DNA of 64,000 bases from Candidatus Allofournierella pullicola (GCA_019114225.1 DXFW01000002.1:1-64000); one strand, 5' to 3'. Counted from the first letter of the stretch, positions 9,226-18,715 are shown. Notes: generated by a model from the letters alone, not told the origin. Program-made: numbers and translations.

Positions 9226-9656
9226 TGTTACTGCCTAAGCGCGTTAAATACCGCCGCGTCCACCGCGGCCGCATGACCGGCAAGGCCATGCGCGGCAACA
9301 CTGTGAACCAGGGCCAGTACGGCCTGGTCGCTCTGGAGCCCGGCTGGATCGACAGCCGTCAGATCGAGGCCGCCCGTATCGCCATGACCCGTTACATCAA
9401 GCGTGGCGGTAAGGTGTGGATCAAGATCTTCCCCGACAAGCCCGTTACCGAAAAGCCCGCCGAGACCCGAATGGGTTCCGGTAAAGGCAGCCCCGAGTAC
9501 TGGGTCGCTGTGGTCAAGCCCGGCCGCGTTCTCTTCGAGCTGGCTGACGTCAACGAGGAGACCGCCCGCGAGGCTCTGCGCCTTGCCATGCACAAGCTGC
9601 CTGTCAAGTGCAAGTTTGCCAAGCGTGAAGACGAAGTGAAGGAGGTTGAAGGCTGA
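9225..9656 (+). CDS. rplP: 50S ribosomal protein L16
   Basis: A 143-residue L16 that contacts the A-site tRNA elbow. It begins [17 protein letters not shown] and contains [26 protein letters not shown] couples it to rpsC and TGATG at its end couples it to rpmC, so three genes overlap in series. Confidence 0.98.
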   Translation: MLLPKRVKYRRVHRGRMTGKAMRGNTVNQGQYGLVALEPGWIDSRQIEAARIAMTRYIKRGGKVWIKIFPDKPVTEKPAETRMGSGKGSPEYWVAVVKPGRVLFELADVNEETAREALRLAMHKLPVKCKFAKREDEVKEVEG

Positions 9657-9841
9657 TGAAAGCTGCAGAACTGCGCAACATGTCCGCCGCGGATCTGAAT
9701 AAGAAGCTGGGCGAGCTGAAGGAAGAGCTGTTCAACCTGCGCTTTCAGCACGCCATCAACCAGCTGGAGAATCCCGGCCGCATCGACATCGTCAAGAAGG
9801 ACATCGCCCGTGTGCTGACTGTCCTGGCAGAGAAAGCGTAA
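9656..9841 (+). CDS. rpmC: 50S ribosomal protein L29
   Basis: A 61-residue L29, a small helical protein at the tunnel exit. It shows the typical [26 protein letters not shown] helix and a QLENPGRI turn. Its first codon overlaps the rplP stop. Confidence 0.96.
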   Translation: MKAAELRNMSAADLNKKLGELKEELFNLRFQHAINQLENPGRIDIVKKDIARVLTVLAEKA

Positions 9842-9854
9842 GGGAGGTTAAACG

Positions 9855-10109
9855 ATGGAACGGAATTTGAGAAAGACCCGTGTGGGCACCGTTGTGTCCG
9901 ACAAGATGGATAAGACCATCGTGGTCGCCGTGCGCGACAGCGTTCAGCACCCCCTTTACAAGAAGATCCTGAAGCGCACCGTGAAGTTCAAGGCCCACGA
10001 CGAGAATAACGAGTGTGGCGTTGGCGACCGTGTGATGATCATGGAGACCCGGCCCCTGTCCAAGGACAAGCGCTGGCGCATGGTCAAGATCGTTGAGAAG
10101 GCGAAATAA
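9855..10109 (+). CDS. rpsQ: 30S ribosomal protein S17
   Basis: An 84-residue S17, a primary 16S rRNA binder of OB fold. It has [19 protein letters not shown] and [12 protein letters not shown]-like segments, with the [13 protein letters not shown] signature near the end. AGGGAGG precedes ATG 9855. Confidence 0.97.
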   Translation: MERNLRKTRVGTVVSDKMDKTIVVAVRDSVQHPLYKKILKRTVKFKAHDENNECGVGDRVMIMETRPLSKDKRWRMVKIVEKAK

Positions 10110-10138
10110 GCCTGGTACTTTGAAAGGAGGATCTGGCA

Positions 10139-10507
10139 ATGGTTCAGATGCAAACGTATCTCAAAGTGGCCGATAACACCGGTGCCAAAGAGTTAATGTG
10201 CATTCGTGTGCTGGGCGGCTCCCGCAAGAGATATGCGAACATCGGCGACGTCGTGGTGGCTTCCGTCAAGAAGGCGGCCCCCGGCGGCACCGTGAAGAAG
10301 GGCGACGTGGTCAAGGCTGTGATCGTTCGCAGCAAGCATGGCCTGCGCCGTGAGGACGGCAGCTACATCCGTTTTGACGAGAATGCGGCTGTTATCATCC
10401 GTGAAGACAAAAACCCGAGAGGCACCCGTATCTTTGGACCGGTCGCCCGCGAACTGCGCGAGAATGGCTACCTGAAGATCTTGAGCCTGGCTCCGGAATC
10501 GCTGTAA
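10139..10507 (+). CDS. rplN: 50S ribosomal protein L14
   Basis: A 122-residue L14 located at the subunit interface. It contains [20 protein letters not shown] and [29 protein letters not shown]. It starts at ATG 10139 behind AAAGGAGG, 29 bases after rpsQ. Confidence 0.98.
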   Translation: MVQMQTYLKVADNTGAKELMCIRVLGGSRKRYANIGDVVVASVKKAAPGGTVKKGDVVKAVIVRSKHGLRREDGSYIRFDENAAVIIREDKNPRGTRIFGPVARELRENGYLKILSLAPESL

Positions 10508-10520
10508 GGAGGTTTTAAGA

Positions 10521-10835
10521 ATGAACAATCTTCATGTTAAAACCGGCGACAACGTTATGATCATCAGCGGTAAAGACAAAGGCAAGACCGGCAAGGTGCT
10601 GGCTGTCAGCCCCAAGGAGGGCAAGGTCATCATCGAGGGCCGCAACATGGTCACCAAGCACGTCAAGCCTCGCCGTCAGGGCGAGCAGGGCGGCATCGTG
10701 AAGGCCGAGGGCGCCATCTACGCCTGCAAGGTCATGCCGGTTTGCCCCAAGTGCGGCAAGGCCACCCGCGTGGCTCACGCCGTGAAGGATGGCAAGAATG
10801 TGCGCGTGTGCCGCAAGTGCGGCGCCGAGCTGTAA
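10521..10835 (+). CDS. rplX: 50S ribosomal protein L24 with Cys4 motif
   Basis: A 104-residue L24, an assembly initiator. The KOW motif VMIISGKDKGKTGKVLAV opens the protein. The C-terminus keeps two CxxC pairs (VCPKCGK and VCRKCGAEL), the zinc-binding form of L24. L36, S14 and S4 in this window are also in their cysteine-containing forms. Confidence 0.97.
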   Translation: MNNLHVKTGDNVMIISGKDKGKTGKVLAVSPKEGKVIIEGRNMVTKHVKPRRQGEQGGIVKAEGAIYACKVMPVCPKCGKATRVAHAVKDGKNVRVCRKCGAEL

Positions 10836-10850
10836 GGAGGGGGAACATCA

Positions 10851-11390
10851 ATGGCACGTTTGAAAGATAAGTATGTCAGCGAGATCGCTCCCGCTCTGAT
10901 GAGCAAGTTCGGCTACAAGAGCGTGATGCAGATCCCCAAGCTCGACAAGGTGGTCGTGAACGTGGGCTGCGGCGACGCCAAGGACAACCCCAAGATGATG
11001 GACGCCATTCTGGGCGACATCGCCACCGTGACCGGCCAGCGCCCTGTGGTTTGCCGCGCCAAGAAGAGCGTTGCGAACTTCAAGCTGCGCGAGGGCATGC
11101 CCATCGGCGTGAAGGTCACCCTGCGGGGCGAGCGTATGTATGAGTTCGTGGATCGTCTGTTCAGCGTGGCTCTGCCCCGCGTGCGTGACTTCCGCGGCAT
11201 CAACGGCAACTCCTTCGACGGCCGCGGCAACTACGCCGTGGGCATCAAGGAGCAGCTGATCTTCCCTGAGATCGACTACGACAAGATCGACGCCGTGCGT
11301 GGCATGGACATCTGCTTTGTCACCACCGCGAACACCGACGAAGAGGCCAAGGAGCTGCTGAAGGCTCTGGGCGCTCCGTTCGCTAACTGA
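10851..11390 (+). CDS. rplE: 50S ribosomal protein L5
   Basis: A 179-residue L5 that binds 5S rRNA in the central protuberance. [19 protein letters not shown] and [14 protein letters not shown] are family motifs, followed by [21 protein letters not shown] lies before ATG 10851. Confidence 0.98.
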   Translation: MARLKDKYVSEIAPALMSKFGYKSVMQIPKLDKVVVNVGCGDAKDNPKMMDAILGDIATVTGQRPVVCRAKKSVANFKLREGMPIGVKVTLRGERMYEFVDRLFSVALPRVRDFRGINGNSFDGRGNYAVGIKEQLIFPEIDYDKIDAVRGMDICFVTTANTDEEAKELLKALGAPFAN

Positions 11391-11404
11391 GGGAGGGTAC
11401 GACT

Positions 11405-11590
11405 GTGGCAAAAACTTCTATGAAGATCAAGCAGCAGCGCGAGCCCAAGTTCTCTACCCGCGCCTACAACCGCTGCAAAATCTGCGGCCGTCCCCATGCT
11501 TACCTGCGTAAGTACGGCATCTGCCGCATCTGCTTCCGGGAACTGGCCTACAAGGGCGAGATCCCCGGCGTGAAGAAGGCCAGCTGGTAA
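11405..11590 (+). CDS. rpsN: 30S ribosomal protein S14, type Z
   Basis: A 61-residue zinc-containing S14 with C24, C27, C40 and C43 in two CxxC pairs. The start codon is GTG at 11405 behind GGGAGGG. The short zinc form lacks the insertion found in the 101-residue C-minus S14. It sits in the normal spc position between L5 and S8. Confidence 0.97.
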   Translation: MAKTSMKIKQQREPKFSTRAYNRCKICGRPHAYLRKYGICRICFRELAYKGEIPGVKKASW

Positions 11591-11619
11591 ATCCCGCTGC
11601 CTGCCGGCCACAAGCGGTC

Positions 11620-11680
11620 GGCGGAGCGGGCGGGCGGCTAAGGGCCAAACGGCCCGCCGCCCCGCCGCTTTTGAAGAACA
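11620..11680 (+). other. large GC-rich hairpin between rpsN and rpsH
   Basis: In the 123-base gap GGGCC and GGCCC flank an AAAC loop near 11643-11656, extended by G-rich and C-rich arms and followed by TTTT. It looks like an internal partial terminator or RNA-processing site within the operon. No reading frame is credible here. Confidence 0.5.
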
Positions 11681-11713
11681 ACCCAAACGAAGAACCTTAA
11701 GGAGGTTAGTGGC

Positions 11714-12112
11714 ATGCATATCACCGATCCCATCGCGGACCTGCTCACCCGCATCCGCAACGCCAGCTGTGCCAAACACCCTTCTGTAGACGTTCCCGCT
11801 TCCAACCTGAAGAAGGCGATCTGCCAGATCCTGGTTGACGAGGGCTACATCAAGAGTGTGCAGCTGATCGAAGACACCAAGCAGGGCACCCTGCGCCTGA
11901 CCCTGAAGTATCAGGACAACGGCCAGCCCGTCATCGCCGGCCTGCGGCGCGTTTCCAAGCCCGGCCTGCGTATCTACACCAACTGCGAGGATATGCCCCG
12001 GGTCATGAAGGGCCTGGGCACCGCGATCATTTCCACTTCTAAGGGCGTTATGACCGACAAGGCTGCCAGAGCTGCCAACGTTGGCGGCGAAGTACTCGCC
12101 TTTGTGTGGTAA
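11714..12112 (+). CDS. rpsH: 30S ribosomal protein S8
   Basis: A 132-residue S8, a primary 16S rRNA binder and the translational repressor of the spc operon in E. coli. It begins HITDPIADLLTRIRNA and ends STSKGVMTDKAARAANVGGEVLAFVW. AAGGAGG precedes ATG 11714. The 123-base gap upstream carries a strong hairpin. Confidence 0.98.
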   Translation: MHITDPIADLLTRIRNASCAKHPSVDVPASNLKKAICQILVDEGYIKSVQLIEDTKQGTLRLTLKYQDNGQPVIAGLRRVSKPGLRIYTNCEDMPRVMKGLGTAIISTSKGVMTDKAARAANVGGEVLAFVW

Positions 12113-12130
12113 GAAAGGGGCATAAAGACA

Positions 12131-12673
12131 ATGTCGAGAATTGGAAGAAAACCCATCGTCATTCCTGCGGGCGTCGAGGTCTCCGTCAACGGGCACGACG
12201 TCACCGTGAAGGGCCCCAAGGGCACCCTGAATTCCAAGATCCATCCGCTGATGACCGTGAAGGTCGAGAATGGTGAAATCCTGGTGACCCGCCCCAATGA
12301 CGAGAAAGAGGCCCGCAGCCTGCACGGCCTCACCCGCACCAACATCTCCAACATGGTGGAGGGCGTTGTGAACGGCTTCGAGAAGAAACTGGAAGTTCAG
12401 GGCGTCGGCTACCGTGTGGCCAAGCAGGGCAGCAGCCTGGTGATGAACCTGGGCTTCTCCCATCAGGTGATCGTGAACGAGACCGACGACATCAAGATCG
12501 AGGCTCCGGACGCCAACACCATCATCATCAAGGGCATCGACAAACAGAAGGTCGGCCAGTTTGCCGCGGAAGTGCGCGAGAAGCGCCCCCCCGAGCCTTA
12601 CAAGGGCAAGGGCATCCGCTATGCCGGTGAGCACATCATCCGCAAAGAGGGCAAAGCCGGCAAAGGCAAATAA
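12131..12673 (+). CDS. rplF: 50S ribosomal protein L6
   Basis: A 180-residue L6 near the sarcin-ricin loop. SRIGRKPIVIPAGVEV opens it, and RPPEPYKGKGIRYAGEHIIRKEGK ends it. Both halves of the duplicated fold are present. Confidence 0.98.
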   Translation: MSRIGRKPIVIPAGVEVSVNGHDVTVKGPKGTLNSKIHPLMTVKVENGEILVTRPNDEKEARSLHGLTRTNISNMVEGVVNGFEKKLEVQGVGYRVAKQGSSLVMNLGFSHQVIVNETDDIKIEAPDANTIIIKGIDKQKVGQFAAEVREKRPPEPYKGKGIRYAGEHIIRKEGKAGKGK

Positions 12674-12691
12674 GGTAAGGAGTGAAAGACA

Positions 12692-13051
12692 ATGGTTAAT
12701 AAGCCTGACAAGAACGAAGCCCGGCTTCGTCGTCACCGCCGTGTGCGCGGTAAGATCAGCGGCACCGCTGAGCGCCCCCGTCTGGATGTATTCCGCTCCT
12801 CCAAGCACATCTATGCCCAGATCATTGATGACGTGGCCGGCGTGACCCTGGTCAGCGCCTCCACTGTGGAGAAGGGCTTCGAGGGCTTCGGCGGCAACGT
12901 CGAGGCGGCCAACAAGGTCGGCAAGATGATCGCCGAGAAGGCTCTGGCGAAGGGCATCAAGACGGTCGTGTTCGACCGCGGTGGCTTTGTGTATCACGGC
13001 CGCGTGAAAGCTTTGGCCGAGGGCGCCCGTGAGGGCGGCCTGGAGCTGTAA
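12692..13051 (+). CDS. rplR: 50S ribosomal protein L18
   Basis: A 119-residue L18 of the 5S rRNA complex. It has [23 protein letters not shown] near the start and [22 protein letters not shown] at the end. AAGGAG precedes ATG 12692. Confidence 0.98.
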   Translation: MVNKPDKNEARLRRHRRVRGKISGTAERPRLDVFRSSKHIYAQIIDDVAGVTLVSASTVEKGFEGFGGNVEAANKVGKMIAEKALAKGIKTVVFDRGGFVYHGRVKALAEGAREGGLEL

Positions 13052-13064
13052 GGAGGAGGATACA

Positions 13065-13568
13065 ATGGAAAGAAGAAATCGTGAAGTTGACGACGGCATG
13101 CTGGAAAAAGTCGTTGCCATCAACCGCGTATCCAAAACCGTTAAAGGCGGCCGCGTGATGAAGTTCAGCGCTCTGGTTGTCGTTGGCGACGGCAAGGGCA
13201 CCATCGGTTTTGGCATGGGCAAGGCCGGCGAGGTTCCCGAGGCGATCCGCAAGGGCCTTGAGGCTGCCAAGAAGAACATGCACAAGATCAACCTGAAGGG
13301 CACCACCATCCCCCACGAGATCGTGGGCGAGTTTGGCGCCGGCCGCATTCTGATGCGTCCCGCTGCCCCCGGTACCGGCGTGATCGCCGGCGGCCCCGTT
13401 CGTGCGGTGCTGGAAGTTGCCGGCATTAAGGACATCCGTACCAAGTGCCTGCGCTCCAACAACCCCTGCAACGTGGTCACCGCTACCTTCGACGGTCTGT
13501 GCCGTCTGGTCAGCGCCGAGGAAGTTGCTGCCAAGCGCGGCAAGACCGTGAAAGAGATTCTGGGTTAA
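13065..13568 (+). CDS. rpsE: 30S ribosomal protein S5
   Basis: A 167-residue S5 involved in decoding fidelity and mRNA unwinding at the entry site. The double-stranded-RNA-binding segment [20 protein letters not shown] and the later [18 protein letters not shown] are intact. I start it at ATG 13065, preceded by AAGGAGGAGG, rather than at an upstream in-frame codon that lies inside rplR. Confidence 0.97.
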   Translation: MERRNREVDDGMLEKVVAINRVSKTVKGGRVMKFSALVVVGDGKGTIGFGMGKAGEVPEAIRKGLEAAKKNMHKINLKGTTIPHEIVGEFGAGRILMRPAAPGTGVIAGGPVRAVLEVAGIKDIRTKCLRSNNPCNVVTATFDGLCRLVSAEEVAAKRGKTVKEILG

Positions 13569-13582
13569 GGAGGTAGCTTACA

Positions 13583-13978
13583 ATGGCAGAAACCGAGAAG
13601 AAGGTAGCGGCCACCGAGGCTGCCGCCGAGAAGAAGCCCGCCGCCAAGAAGGCCAGCGCGGCCAAGAAGCCCGCTGCGAAGAAGGCGGCTGACGGCGAGG
13701 CCAAGCCCACCGCCAAGAAGACCACCACCAAGAAGGCGGCCGACGGCGAGGCCAAGCCCGCCGCCAAGAAGACCGCCGCCAAGAAGGCGGAAGTCAAGGC
13801 CGGCACCGTGACCGTGAAGCTGACCAAGAGCCTGTCCGGCCGCGGCGCCAAGCAGATCGCCACCGCCAAGAGCCTGGGCCTGAAGAAGATCGGCGACGTC
13901 ACCGTTCAGCCCGACAATGCCCAGACCGCCGGCAAGATCGCCAAGATCAGCCACATGGTCGTGGTCACCAAAGCGTAA
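13583..13978 (+). CDS. rpmD: 50S ribosomal protein L30 with a Lys/Ala-rich N-terminal extension
   Basis: The last 60 residues (from [14 protein letters not shown]) are an ordinary L30, which is about 60 residues long in most bacteria. Residues 1-72 are an added low-complexity tail with repeated PAAKKA and AADGEAKP units, like histone H1 C-tails. AAGGAGG precedes ATG 13583, with no other credible start near residue 70, so the tail is probably translated. It is basic and probably disordered. Neighbours rpsE and rplO fix the identity. Confidence 0.93.
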   Translation: MAETEKKVAATEAAAEKKPAAKKASAAKKPAAKKAADGEAKPTAKKTTTKKAADGEAKPAAKKTAAKKAEVKAGTVTVKLTKSLSGRGAKQIATAKSLGLKKIGDVTVQPDNAQTAGKIAKISHMVVVTKA

Positions 13979-13998
13979 CAGCAAGGAGGTGCAAGCAG

Positions 13999-14439
13999 AT
14001 GAAGCTTCATGAATTAAAGCCCGCCGCCGGCTCCAACGTGGCAGCGAAGCGCAAGGGCCGCGGCCACGGCAGCGGCAACGGCAAGACCGCTGGCTACGGC
14101 CACAAGGGCCAGAAGGCCCGGTCCGGCGTCAAGAAGGCCGGCTTCGAAGGCGGCCAGATGCCGCTGCAGCGCCGCCTGCCCAAGCGCGGTTTCAACAACA
14201 TTTTTGCCACCGAGTATGCTACCGTTAAGGTGAGCGACCTGGAGGCCAAGTTCGAAGCCGGTGCCGTGGTTGATACCAAGGCCCTGGTGGAAGCCGGTCT
14301 GATCAAGAAGAGCCTGGACGGCGTGAAGGTGCTGGGCAACGGCGAACTGACCAAAGCCCTCACTGTTCAGCTGGCGGCCTACACCGCCACAGCCAAAGAA
14401 AAGATCGAGAAGGCAGGCGGAAAGGCCGAGGTGATCTAA
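13999..14439 (+). CDS. rplO: 50S ribosomal protein L15
   Basis: A 146-residue L15 with the long basic N-terminal arm [25 protein letters not shown] and [15 protein letters not shown]. It ends one base before the secY start codon. Confidence 0.98.
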   Translation: MKLHELKPAAGSNVAAKRKGRGHGSGNGKTAGYGHKGQKARSGVKKAGFEGGQMPLQRRLPKRGFNNIFATEYATVKVSDLEAKFEAGAVVDTKALVEAGLIKKSLDGVKVLGNGELTKALTVQLAAYTATAKEKIEKAGGKAEVI

Positions 14440-14440
14440 G

Positions 14441-15739
14441 GTGTTCGATACGTTCCGCAATGCGTGGAAGATCCCCGAACTGCGTAAAAAGATCCTGTTC
14501 ACCTTGATGATCCTCGTGATCTTTCGGCTGGGCTGCGCCATCAGCGTGCCCTACGTCAACGTGGACGCGCTGGAGCTGTTCCGTCAGCTGGGCGGCAGCG
14601 GCAACATGCTGGATTACCTGAACATGATGAGCGGCGGCGCGCTGAGCCAGTGCGCGATCTTCGCCCTGAGCGTATCGCCCTATATCAACGCCTCCATCAT
14701 CATCCAGCTGCTCACTGTGGCGATCCCCGCCCTGGAGCGGCTGAGCAAAGAGGGTGAGGAAGGCCGGCGCAAGCTGACCCGGATCACCCGCTACACCGGC
14801 GCCGGCATCGGCGTGGCCATGAGCATTGGCTACTACATGGTGCTGCGCAGCTGGGGCGTGCTGACCTACAACACCGGCTGGGAAGCCTGGTTCAGCGCTG
14901 TTGTTATCGTGCTGAGCTTCGCCGCTGGCAGCCAGCTGCTCACCTGGATGGGCGAGCAGATCGACGACAAGGGCATCGGCAACGGCGTTTCGCTGCTGAT
15001 CTTTGTGGGTATCATCTCCCGCTGGAGCGACGTCATCGGCAGCGTGCAGGCCCTGCTGGCCGAAGCTGCTGACGGCAAGCCTCAGTACTACGTCTACATC
15101 CCCGTCATCGCCATCCTGGCGATCGCCGCGGTGGTGTTCGTGGTCATCCTCACCAACGGCGAGCGCCGCATTCCGGTGCAGTACGCCAAGCGTGTGGTGG
15201 GCCGCAAGATGTACGGCGGTCAGGCGAGCCACATTCCCATCAAGGTGAACATGAGCGGCGTTATGCCCGTCATCTTCGCCAGCACCCTGTGCAGCATTCC
15301 CAACATGATCGGCAGCCTGCTGCAGGTCAAGAGCTCCTTCTGGGTGGCGTTCTTCGACGTGTTCAACTACAACAGCGTCCTCTACGCCGTTATCTACCTG
15401 CTGCTGATCCTGGCCTTCAACTACTTCTACGTGGCCATTCAGTACAACCCGGTGGAGATCGCCAACAACCTGCGCAAGAACAACGGCGCCATCCCCGGCA
15501 TTCGTCCGGGCAAGCCCACCAGCGACTTCATCACCAAGAGCCTCTCCAAGATCACCCTGATCGGCGCTGTGTTCCTGGGTATCGTCGCGGTGCTGCCCAT
15601 CGTGCTGGGCAACGTCACCGGCGTGAGCATTCAGCTGGGCGGTACCAGCCTGCTGATCGTCGTGGGCGTGGCGCTGGACACCGGCCGCTCCATGGAAAGC
15701 TACATGCTGATGCGGCACCACAAGGGCTTCCTTGAGTAA
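14441..15739 (+). CDS. secY: preprotein translocase subunit SecY
   Basis: A 432-residue SecY, the channel of the Sec translocon, with about ten membrane segments. Seen: FRLGCAISVPYVN in TM1, GGALSQCAIFALSVSPYINASIIIQLL at the plug/TM2, and cytoplasmic loop GERRIPVQYAKRVVGRKMYGGQ that contacts the ribosome and SecA. The start is GTG 14441, one base after rplO, so translation is coupled. Confidence 0.98.
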   Translation: MFDTFRNAWKIPELRKKILFTLMILVIFRLGCAISVPYVNVDALELFRQLGGSGNMLDYLNMMSGGALSQCAIFALSVSPYINASIIIQLLTVAIPALERLSKEGEEGRRKLTRITRYTGAGIGVAMSIGYYMVLRSWGVLTYNTGWEAWFSAVVIVLSFAAGSQLLTWMGEQIDDKGIGNGVSLLIFVGIISRWSDVIGSVQALLAEAADGKPQYYVYIPVIAILAIAAVVFVVILTNGERRIPVQYAKRVVGRKMYGGQASHIPIKVNMSGVMPVIFASTLCSIPNMIGSLLQVKSSFWVAFFDVFNYNSVLYAVIYLLLILAFNYFYVAIQYNPVEIANNLRKNNGAIPGIRPGKPTSDFITKSLSKITLIGAVFLGIVAVLPIVLGNVTGVSIQLGGTSLLIVVGVALDTGRSMESYMLMRHHKGFLE

Positions 15740-15780
15740 GCTCTGACGCGAAACACAAAACAGAAAGGGGACAAACGAGC

Positions 15781-16413
15781 ATGAATCTGATTCTTCTGGG
15801 CGCTCCGGGCGCCGGCAAAGGCACCCAGGCCGAGATCGTCTGCGACAAGCTGGGCATTCCGGCCATCAGCACCGGCAACATCCTGCGCGAGGCTGTGAAA
15901 AACGGCACCGAGATGGGATTGAAAGCGAAATCCTTTATGGACAGCGGCGCGCTTGTCCCCGACGACGTCATCATCGGGATCATCAAAGAGCGTCTGGCCC
16001 AGCCCGACTGCCAGAAGGGCTTCATCCTGGACGGCGTGCCCCGCACGGTCGCCCAGGCTGAGGCGCTGGAGGAGATGGGCGTGGTCATCGACAAGGTGGT
16101 GGACCTGGAGGTGGCTGACGAAGTGATCATGCGGCGGCTTTCCGGCCGGCGCGTGTGCTCTGCCTGCGGGGCTTCCTACCATCTGGAGTTCAAGCCCAGC
16201 CGCGAGCCTGACCGGTGCGACCGGTGCAGCGGGCCGCTGATCGTCCGCAAGGACGACGAGCCCGCCACCGTGCGCGACCGGCTGGCCGCTTACCACGAGC
16301 AGACCGAGCCCCTGGTGGAGTTCTACCGCCAGCGGGGCAAGCTGGTGGTGGTGGAAGGGCAGGACACCATTGCCGACACCACCGCTCTCCTGCTGAAAGC
16401 ACTGGAGGCGTAA
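15781..16413 (+). CDS. adk: adenylate kinase, zinc-lid form
   Basis: A 210-residue enzyme that converts ATP plus AMP to two ADP. The P-loop GAPGAGKGTQA and the AMP-site GFILDGVPRT are present. The lid carries VCSACG and RCDRCSG, two CxxC pairs that bind zinc in Gram-positive Adk. It sits 41 bases after secY, as in many Firmicutes spc operons. Confidence 0.98.
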   Translation: MNLILLGAPGAGKGTQAEIVCDKLGIPAISTGNILREAVKNGTEMGLKAKSFMDSGALVPDDVIIGIIKERLAQPDCQKGFILDGVPRTVAQAEALEEMGVVIDKVVDLEVADEVIMRRLSGRRVCSACGASYHLEFKPSREPDRCDRCSGPLIVRKDDEPATVRDRLAAYHEQTEPLVEFYRQRGKLVVVEGQDTIADTTALLLKALEA

Positions 16414-16416
16414 CGC

Positions 16417-17190
16417 GTGATCCAGCTTAAAAACGCCAAGGAACTTGCCGCCATGCGCCGGGCCTGCGAGATCAGCGCTCTGGCGCTGCGGCACGGAGGC
16501 GAAGCGATCGAGGCAGGCATCACCACCGCCGAGATCGACAAGATCATCTTCGACTTTATCAAACGGCAGGGCGCCAAGCCCAACTTCAAGGGCCTGTATG
16601 GTTTTCCGGGCACCGCGTGTATCAGCGTCAACGACGAAGTGATCCATGGCATTCCCAGCCATGCAAAGGTGATCCGGCCGGGCGATATCGTCAGCATCGA
16701 CACAGGGGCTGCGTTTGGCGGCTTCAACGGGGACAATGCCTGCACCTTCGGGTGCGGCAAACTGGACCTGGAGGCCCAGCGCCTGCTGGACGTCACGCGT
16801 GAGTCGCTGCACCGCGGCATTGCCGCCGCGGTGTTCGGCGCGCGGGTGGGCGACATCAGCAACGCGGTGCAGACCTATGTGGAAGAAAACGGCTTCTCGG
16901 TCGTCCGCAGTTTTGTGGGCCACGGTGTGGGCAAAGAGCTCCACGAGGATCCGGAAGTGCCCAATTTCGGGCCTGCCGGACGGGGTCCCCGCCTGGTGGC
17001 GGGCATGACCCTTGCCATTGAACCGATGGTCAACCAGAAGCACTACTCCGTGGTGACGGGGGCCGATGGATGGACGGTAACAACGGCGGACGGTGGCCTT
17101 TCCGCTCACTTTGAGCACACGGTCGCCATCACCGCCGCAGGACCGGAAGTTCTGACCAAAGCGTGGGAGGGCCCGGAATGGACTTTGTAA
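16417..17190 (+). CDS. map: methionine aminopeptidase, type I
   Basis: A 257-residue enzyme that removes the initiator methionine. Metal ligands are visible in order: D in SIDTGAAF, D in NGDNACTF, H in GHGVGKELHE, E in AIEPMV and E in HFEHTVAI. It starts at GTG 16417 three bases after adk. The start is not preceded by a strong ribosome binding site, so coupling is likely. Confidence 0.97.
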   Translation: MIQLKNAKELAAMRRACEISALALRHGGEAIEAGITTAEIDKIIFDFIKRQGAKPNFKGLYGFPGTACISVNDEVIHGIPSHAKVIRPGDIVSIDTGAAFGGFNGDNACTFGCGKLDLEAQRLLDVTRESLHRGIAAAVFGARVGDISNAVQTYVEENGFSVVRSFVGHGVGKELHEDPEVPNFGPAGRGPRLVAGMTLAIEPMVNQKHYSVVTGADGWTVTTADGGLSAHFEHTVAITAAGPEVLTKAWEGPEWTL

Positions 17191-17435
17191 AAGGCCAGCT
17201 GGTCCGCTCAAAAGCCGGCCGGGACAAAAACCGGACCTTTGCGGTGATCGGCATACAAGGCCAGATGCTTTTTCTCGCGGACGGCAGTCTGCGCAAACTG
17301 GATCGGCCCAAGGCCAAAAAGATAAGGCATGTGGCCCCCACCGCAACCGTTCTGCGGGGCGAAAGCCTTGCAACCGACAAACAGCTCGCAGCGGCGGTGG
17401 AGGCGTTTGACGCCCAGCACCCCGCAAAGCCATGA
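17178..17435 (+). CDS. KOW-domain RNA-binding protein (L14e-like)
   Basis: An 85-residue protein with the KOW-like start MDFVKGQLVRSKAGRDKNRTF. Proteins of this type occur between map and infA in many Clostridia and are annotated as RNA-binding. Their role is unknown. ATG 17178 has GGGAGG at 17165-17170 and overlaps the map stop by 13 bases. The second half, about residues 50-85, is charged and without a known domain. Confidence 0.75.
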   Translation: MDFVKGQLVRSKAGRDKNRTFAVIGIQGQMLFLADGSLRKLDRPKAKKIRHVAPTATVLRGESLATDKQLAAAVEAFDAQHPAKP

Positions 17436-17447
17436 GGAGGGAAGAGC

Positions 17448-17666
17448 TTGTCTAAAGAAGACGTCATCGAAGTTGAGGGCACCGTTGTTGAGGCGCTGCC
17501 CAACGCCACCTTCCGGGTGGAGCTGGCAAACGGCCATCGGTTGCTGGCGCACATCTCCGGCAAACTGCGGACCAATTTCATCCGCATTCTGCCCGGGGAC
17601 AAGGTTACACTGGAAATGTCGCCCTACGATCTGACCAAGGGGCGCATCACCTGGCGCTCGAAGTAA
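17448..17666 (+). CDS. infA: translation initiation factor IF-1
   Basis: A 72-residue OB-fold factor that blocks the A site during initiation. It has the family pattern [17 protein letters not shown] and [21 protein letters not shown]. The start is TTG at 17448 behind GAGGAGGG, an unusual but well supported start. Confidence 0.97.
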   Translation: MSKEDVIEVEGTVVEALPNATFRVELANGHRLLAHISGKLRTNFIRILPGDKVTLEMSPYDLTKGRITWRSK

Positions 17667-17696
17667 AGCGCCCAAGTCACAAAGGAGGTTATCAGC

Positions 17697-17810
17697 ATGA
17701 AGGTTAAGCCTTCCGTGAAACCCATCTGCGAAAAATGCAAGGTCATCAAGCGCAAAGGTCGCGTGATGGTCATTTGCGAAAACCCCAAGCATAAGCAGCG
17801 CCAGGGCTAA
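17697..17810 (+). CDS. rpmJ: 50S ribosomal protein L36
   Basis: A 37-residue L36 in the zinc form: C11, C14, C27 and H32. It starts at ATG 17697 behind AAAGGAGG. A hairpin and a 91-base gap follow before rpsM. Confidence 0.97.
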   Translation: MKVKPSVKPICEKCKVIKRKGRVMVICENPKHKQRQG

Positions 17811-17811
17811 G

Positions 17812-17832
17812 GCCCCCCAGCGCTTGGGGGGC
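17812..17832 (+). other. hairpin between rpmJ and rpsM
   Basis: GCCCCCC at 17812-17818 pairs with GGGGGGC at 17826-17832 around a short loop. No U-tract follows, so it is more likely an RNA-processing or pausing element than a terminator. Confidence 0.45.
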
Positions 17833-17901
17833 AAGTGCGTAGATTCCCGGCGCAGCCCCCGACACGGACATGGGATGTTATTTTAGGAGGTTTTTGAAAC
17901 T

Positions 17902-18273
17902 ATGGCACGTATTGCCGGCGTTGACCTGCCCCGCGAAAAGCGGGTCGAAGTAGGCCTGACTTACATCTATGGCATTGGCCCCAGCACCGCCAAGAAGATC
18001 CTGGCGGCTACCAACATCGATCCTGACACCCGCGTGAAGGACCTGACCGCTGAGCAGGAAGGTCTGATCCGTGAGTACCTGGACAAGAACAACGTCATCG
18101 TGGAAGGCGACCTGCGCCGCAACGTGGCGCTGGACATCAAGCGCCTGGTGGAAGTCCAGTGCTACCGCGGTGTCCGTCATCGCAAGGGGCTGCCCGTTCG
18201 CGGCCAGCGCACCAAGACCAACGCTCGTACCCGCAAGGGCCCGAAGCGCACCGTCGCGAACAAGAAGAAGTAA
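17902..18273 (+). CDS. rpsM: 30S ribosomal protein S13
   Basis: A 123-residue S13 of the 30S head that bridges to the 50S subunit. [20 protein letters not shown] starts it, and the basic tail [28 protein letters not shown] ends it. AGGAGG precedes ATG 17902. Confidence 0.98.
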   Translation: MARIAGVDLPREKRVEVGLTYIYGIGPSTAKKILAATNIDPDTRVKDLTAEQEGLIREYLDKNNVIVEGDLRRNVALDIKRLVEVQCYRGVRHRKGLPVRGQRTKTNARTRKGPKRTVANKKK

Positions 18274-18288
18274 GGAGGAGCAAGAGAA

Positions 18289-18696
18289 ATGGCAACTAAA
18301 GCTGCTGCTAAAAAGGGCGCCGTGCGCACCAAGCGGCGCGAGCGCAAGAACATCGAGCGCGGCGCTGCGCACATCCAGAGCACCTTCAACAATACCATCG
18401 TTACCATTACCGATACGCAGGGCAACACCGTTTCCTGGGCCAGCTCCGGCGGTCTGAACTTCCGCGGTTCCCGCAAGAGCACTCCCTTCGCCGCTCAGTC
18501 TGCGGCGGAGGCCGCCGCCAAGGTGGCCATGGAGCACGGCATGAAGACCGTTGAGGTCTACGTCAAGGGCCCCGGCGCCGGCCGCGAAGCCGCCATCCGC
18601 GCGCTGCAGGCCACCGGCCTTGAGGTCAACATGATCAAGGACGTGACCCCCATCCCCCACAATGGCTGCCGCCCGCCCAAGCGTCGCCGCATCTGA
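18289..18696 (+). CDS. rpsK: 30S ribosomal protein S11
   Basis: A 135-residue S11 of the platform. [18 protein letters not shown] and the C-terminal [16 protein letters not shown] are canonical. The N-terminal 20 residues are Lys/Ala-rich. AGGAGG lies upstream. Confidence 0.98.
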   Translation: MATKAAAKKGAVRTKRRERKNIERGAAHIQSTFNNTIVTITDTQGNTVSWASSGGLNFRGSRKSTPFAAQSAAEAAAKVAMEHGMKTVEVYVKGPGAGREAAIRALQATGLEVNMIKDVTPIPHNGCRPPKRRRI

Positions 18697-18715
18697 TTTT
18701 TAAGGAGGAACAAGA

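Noticed and set aside
11276-13543. A 755-codon minus-strand frame across rplE to rpsE
   Set aside because: It crosses five well supported ribosomal genes and has no recognisable domain.
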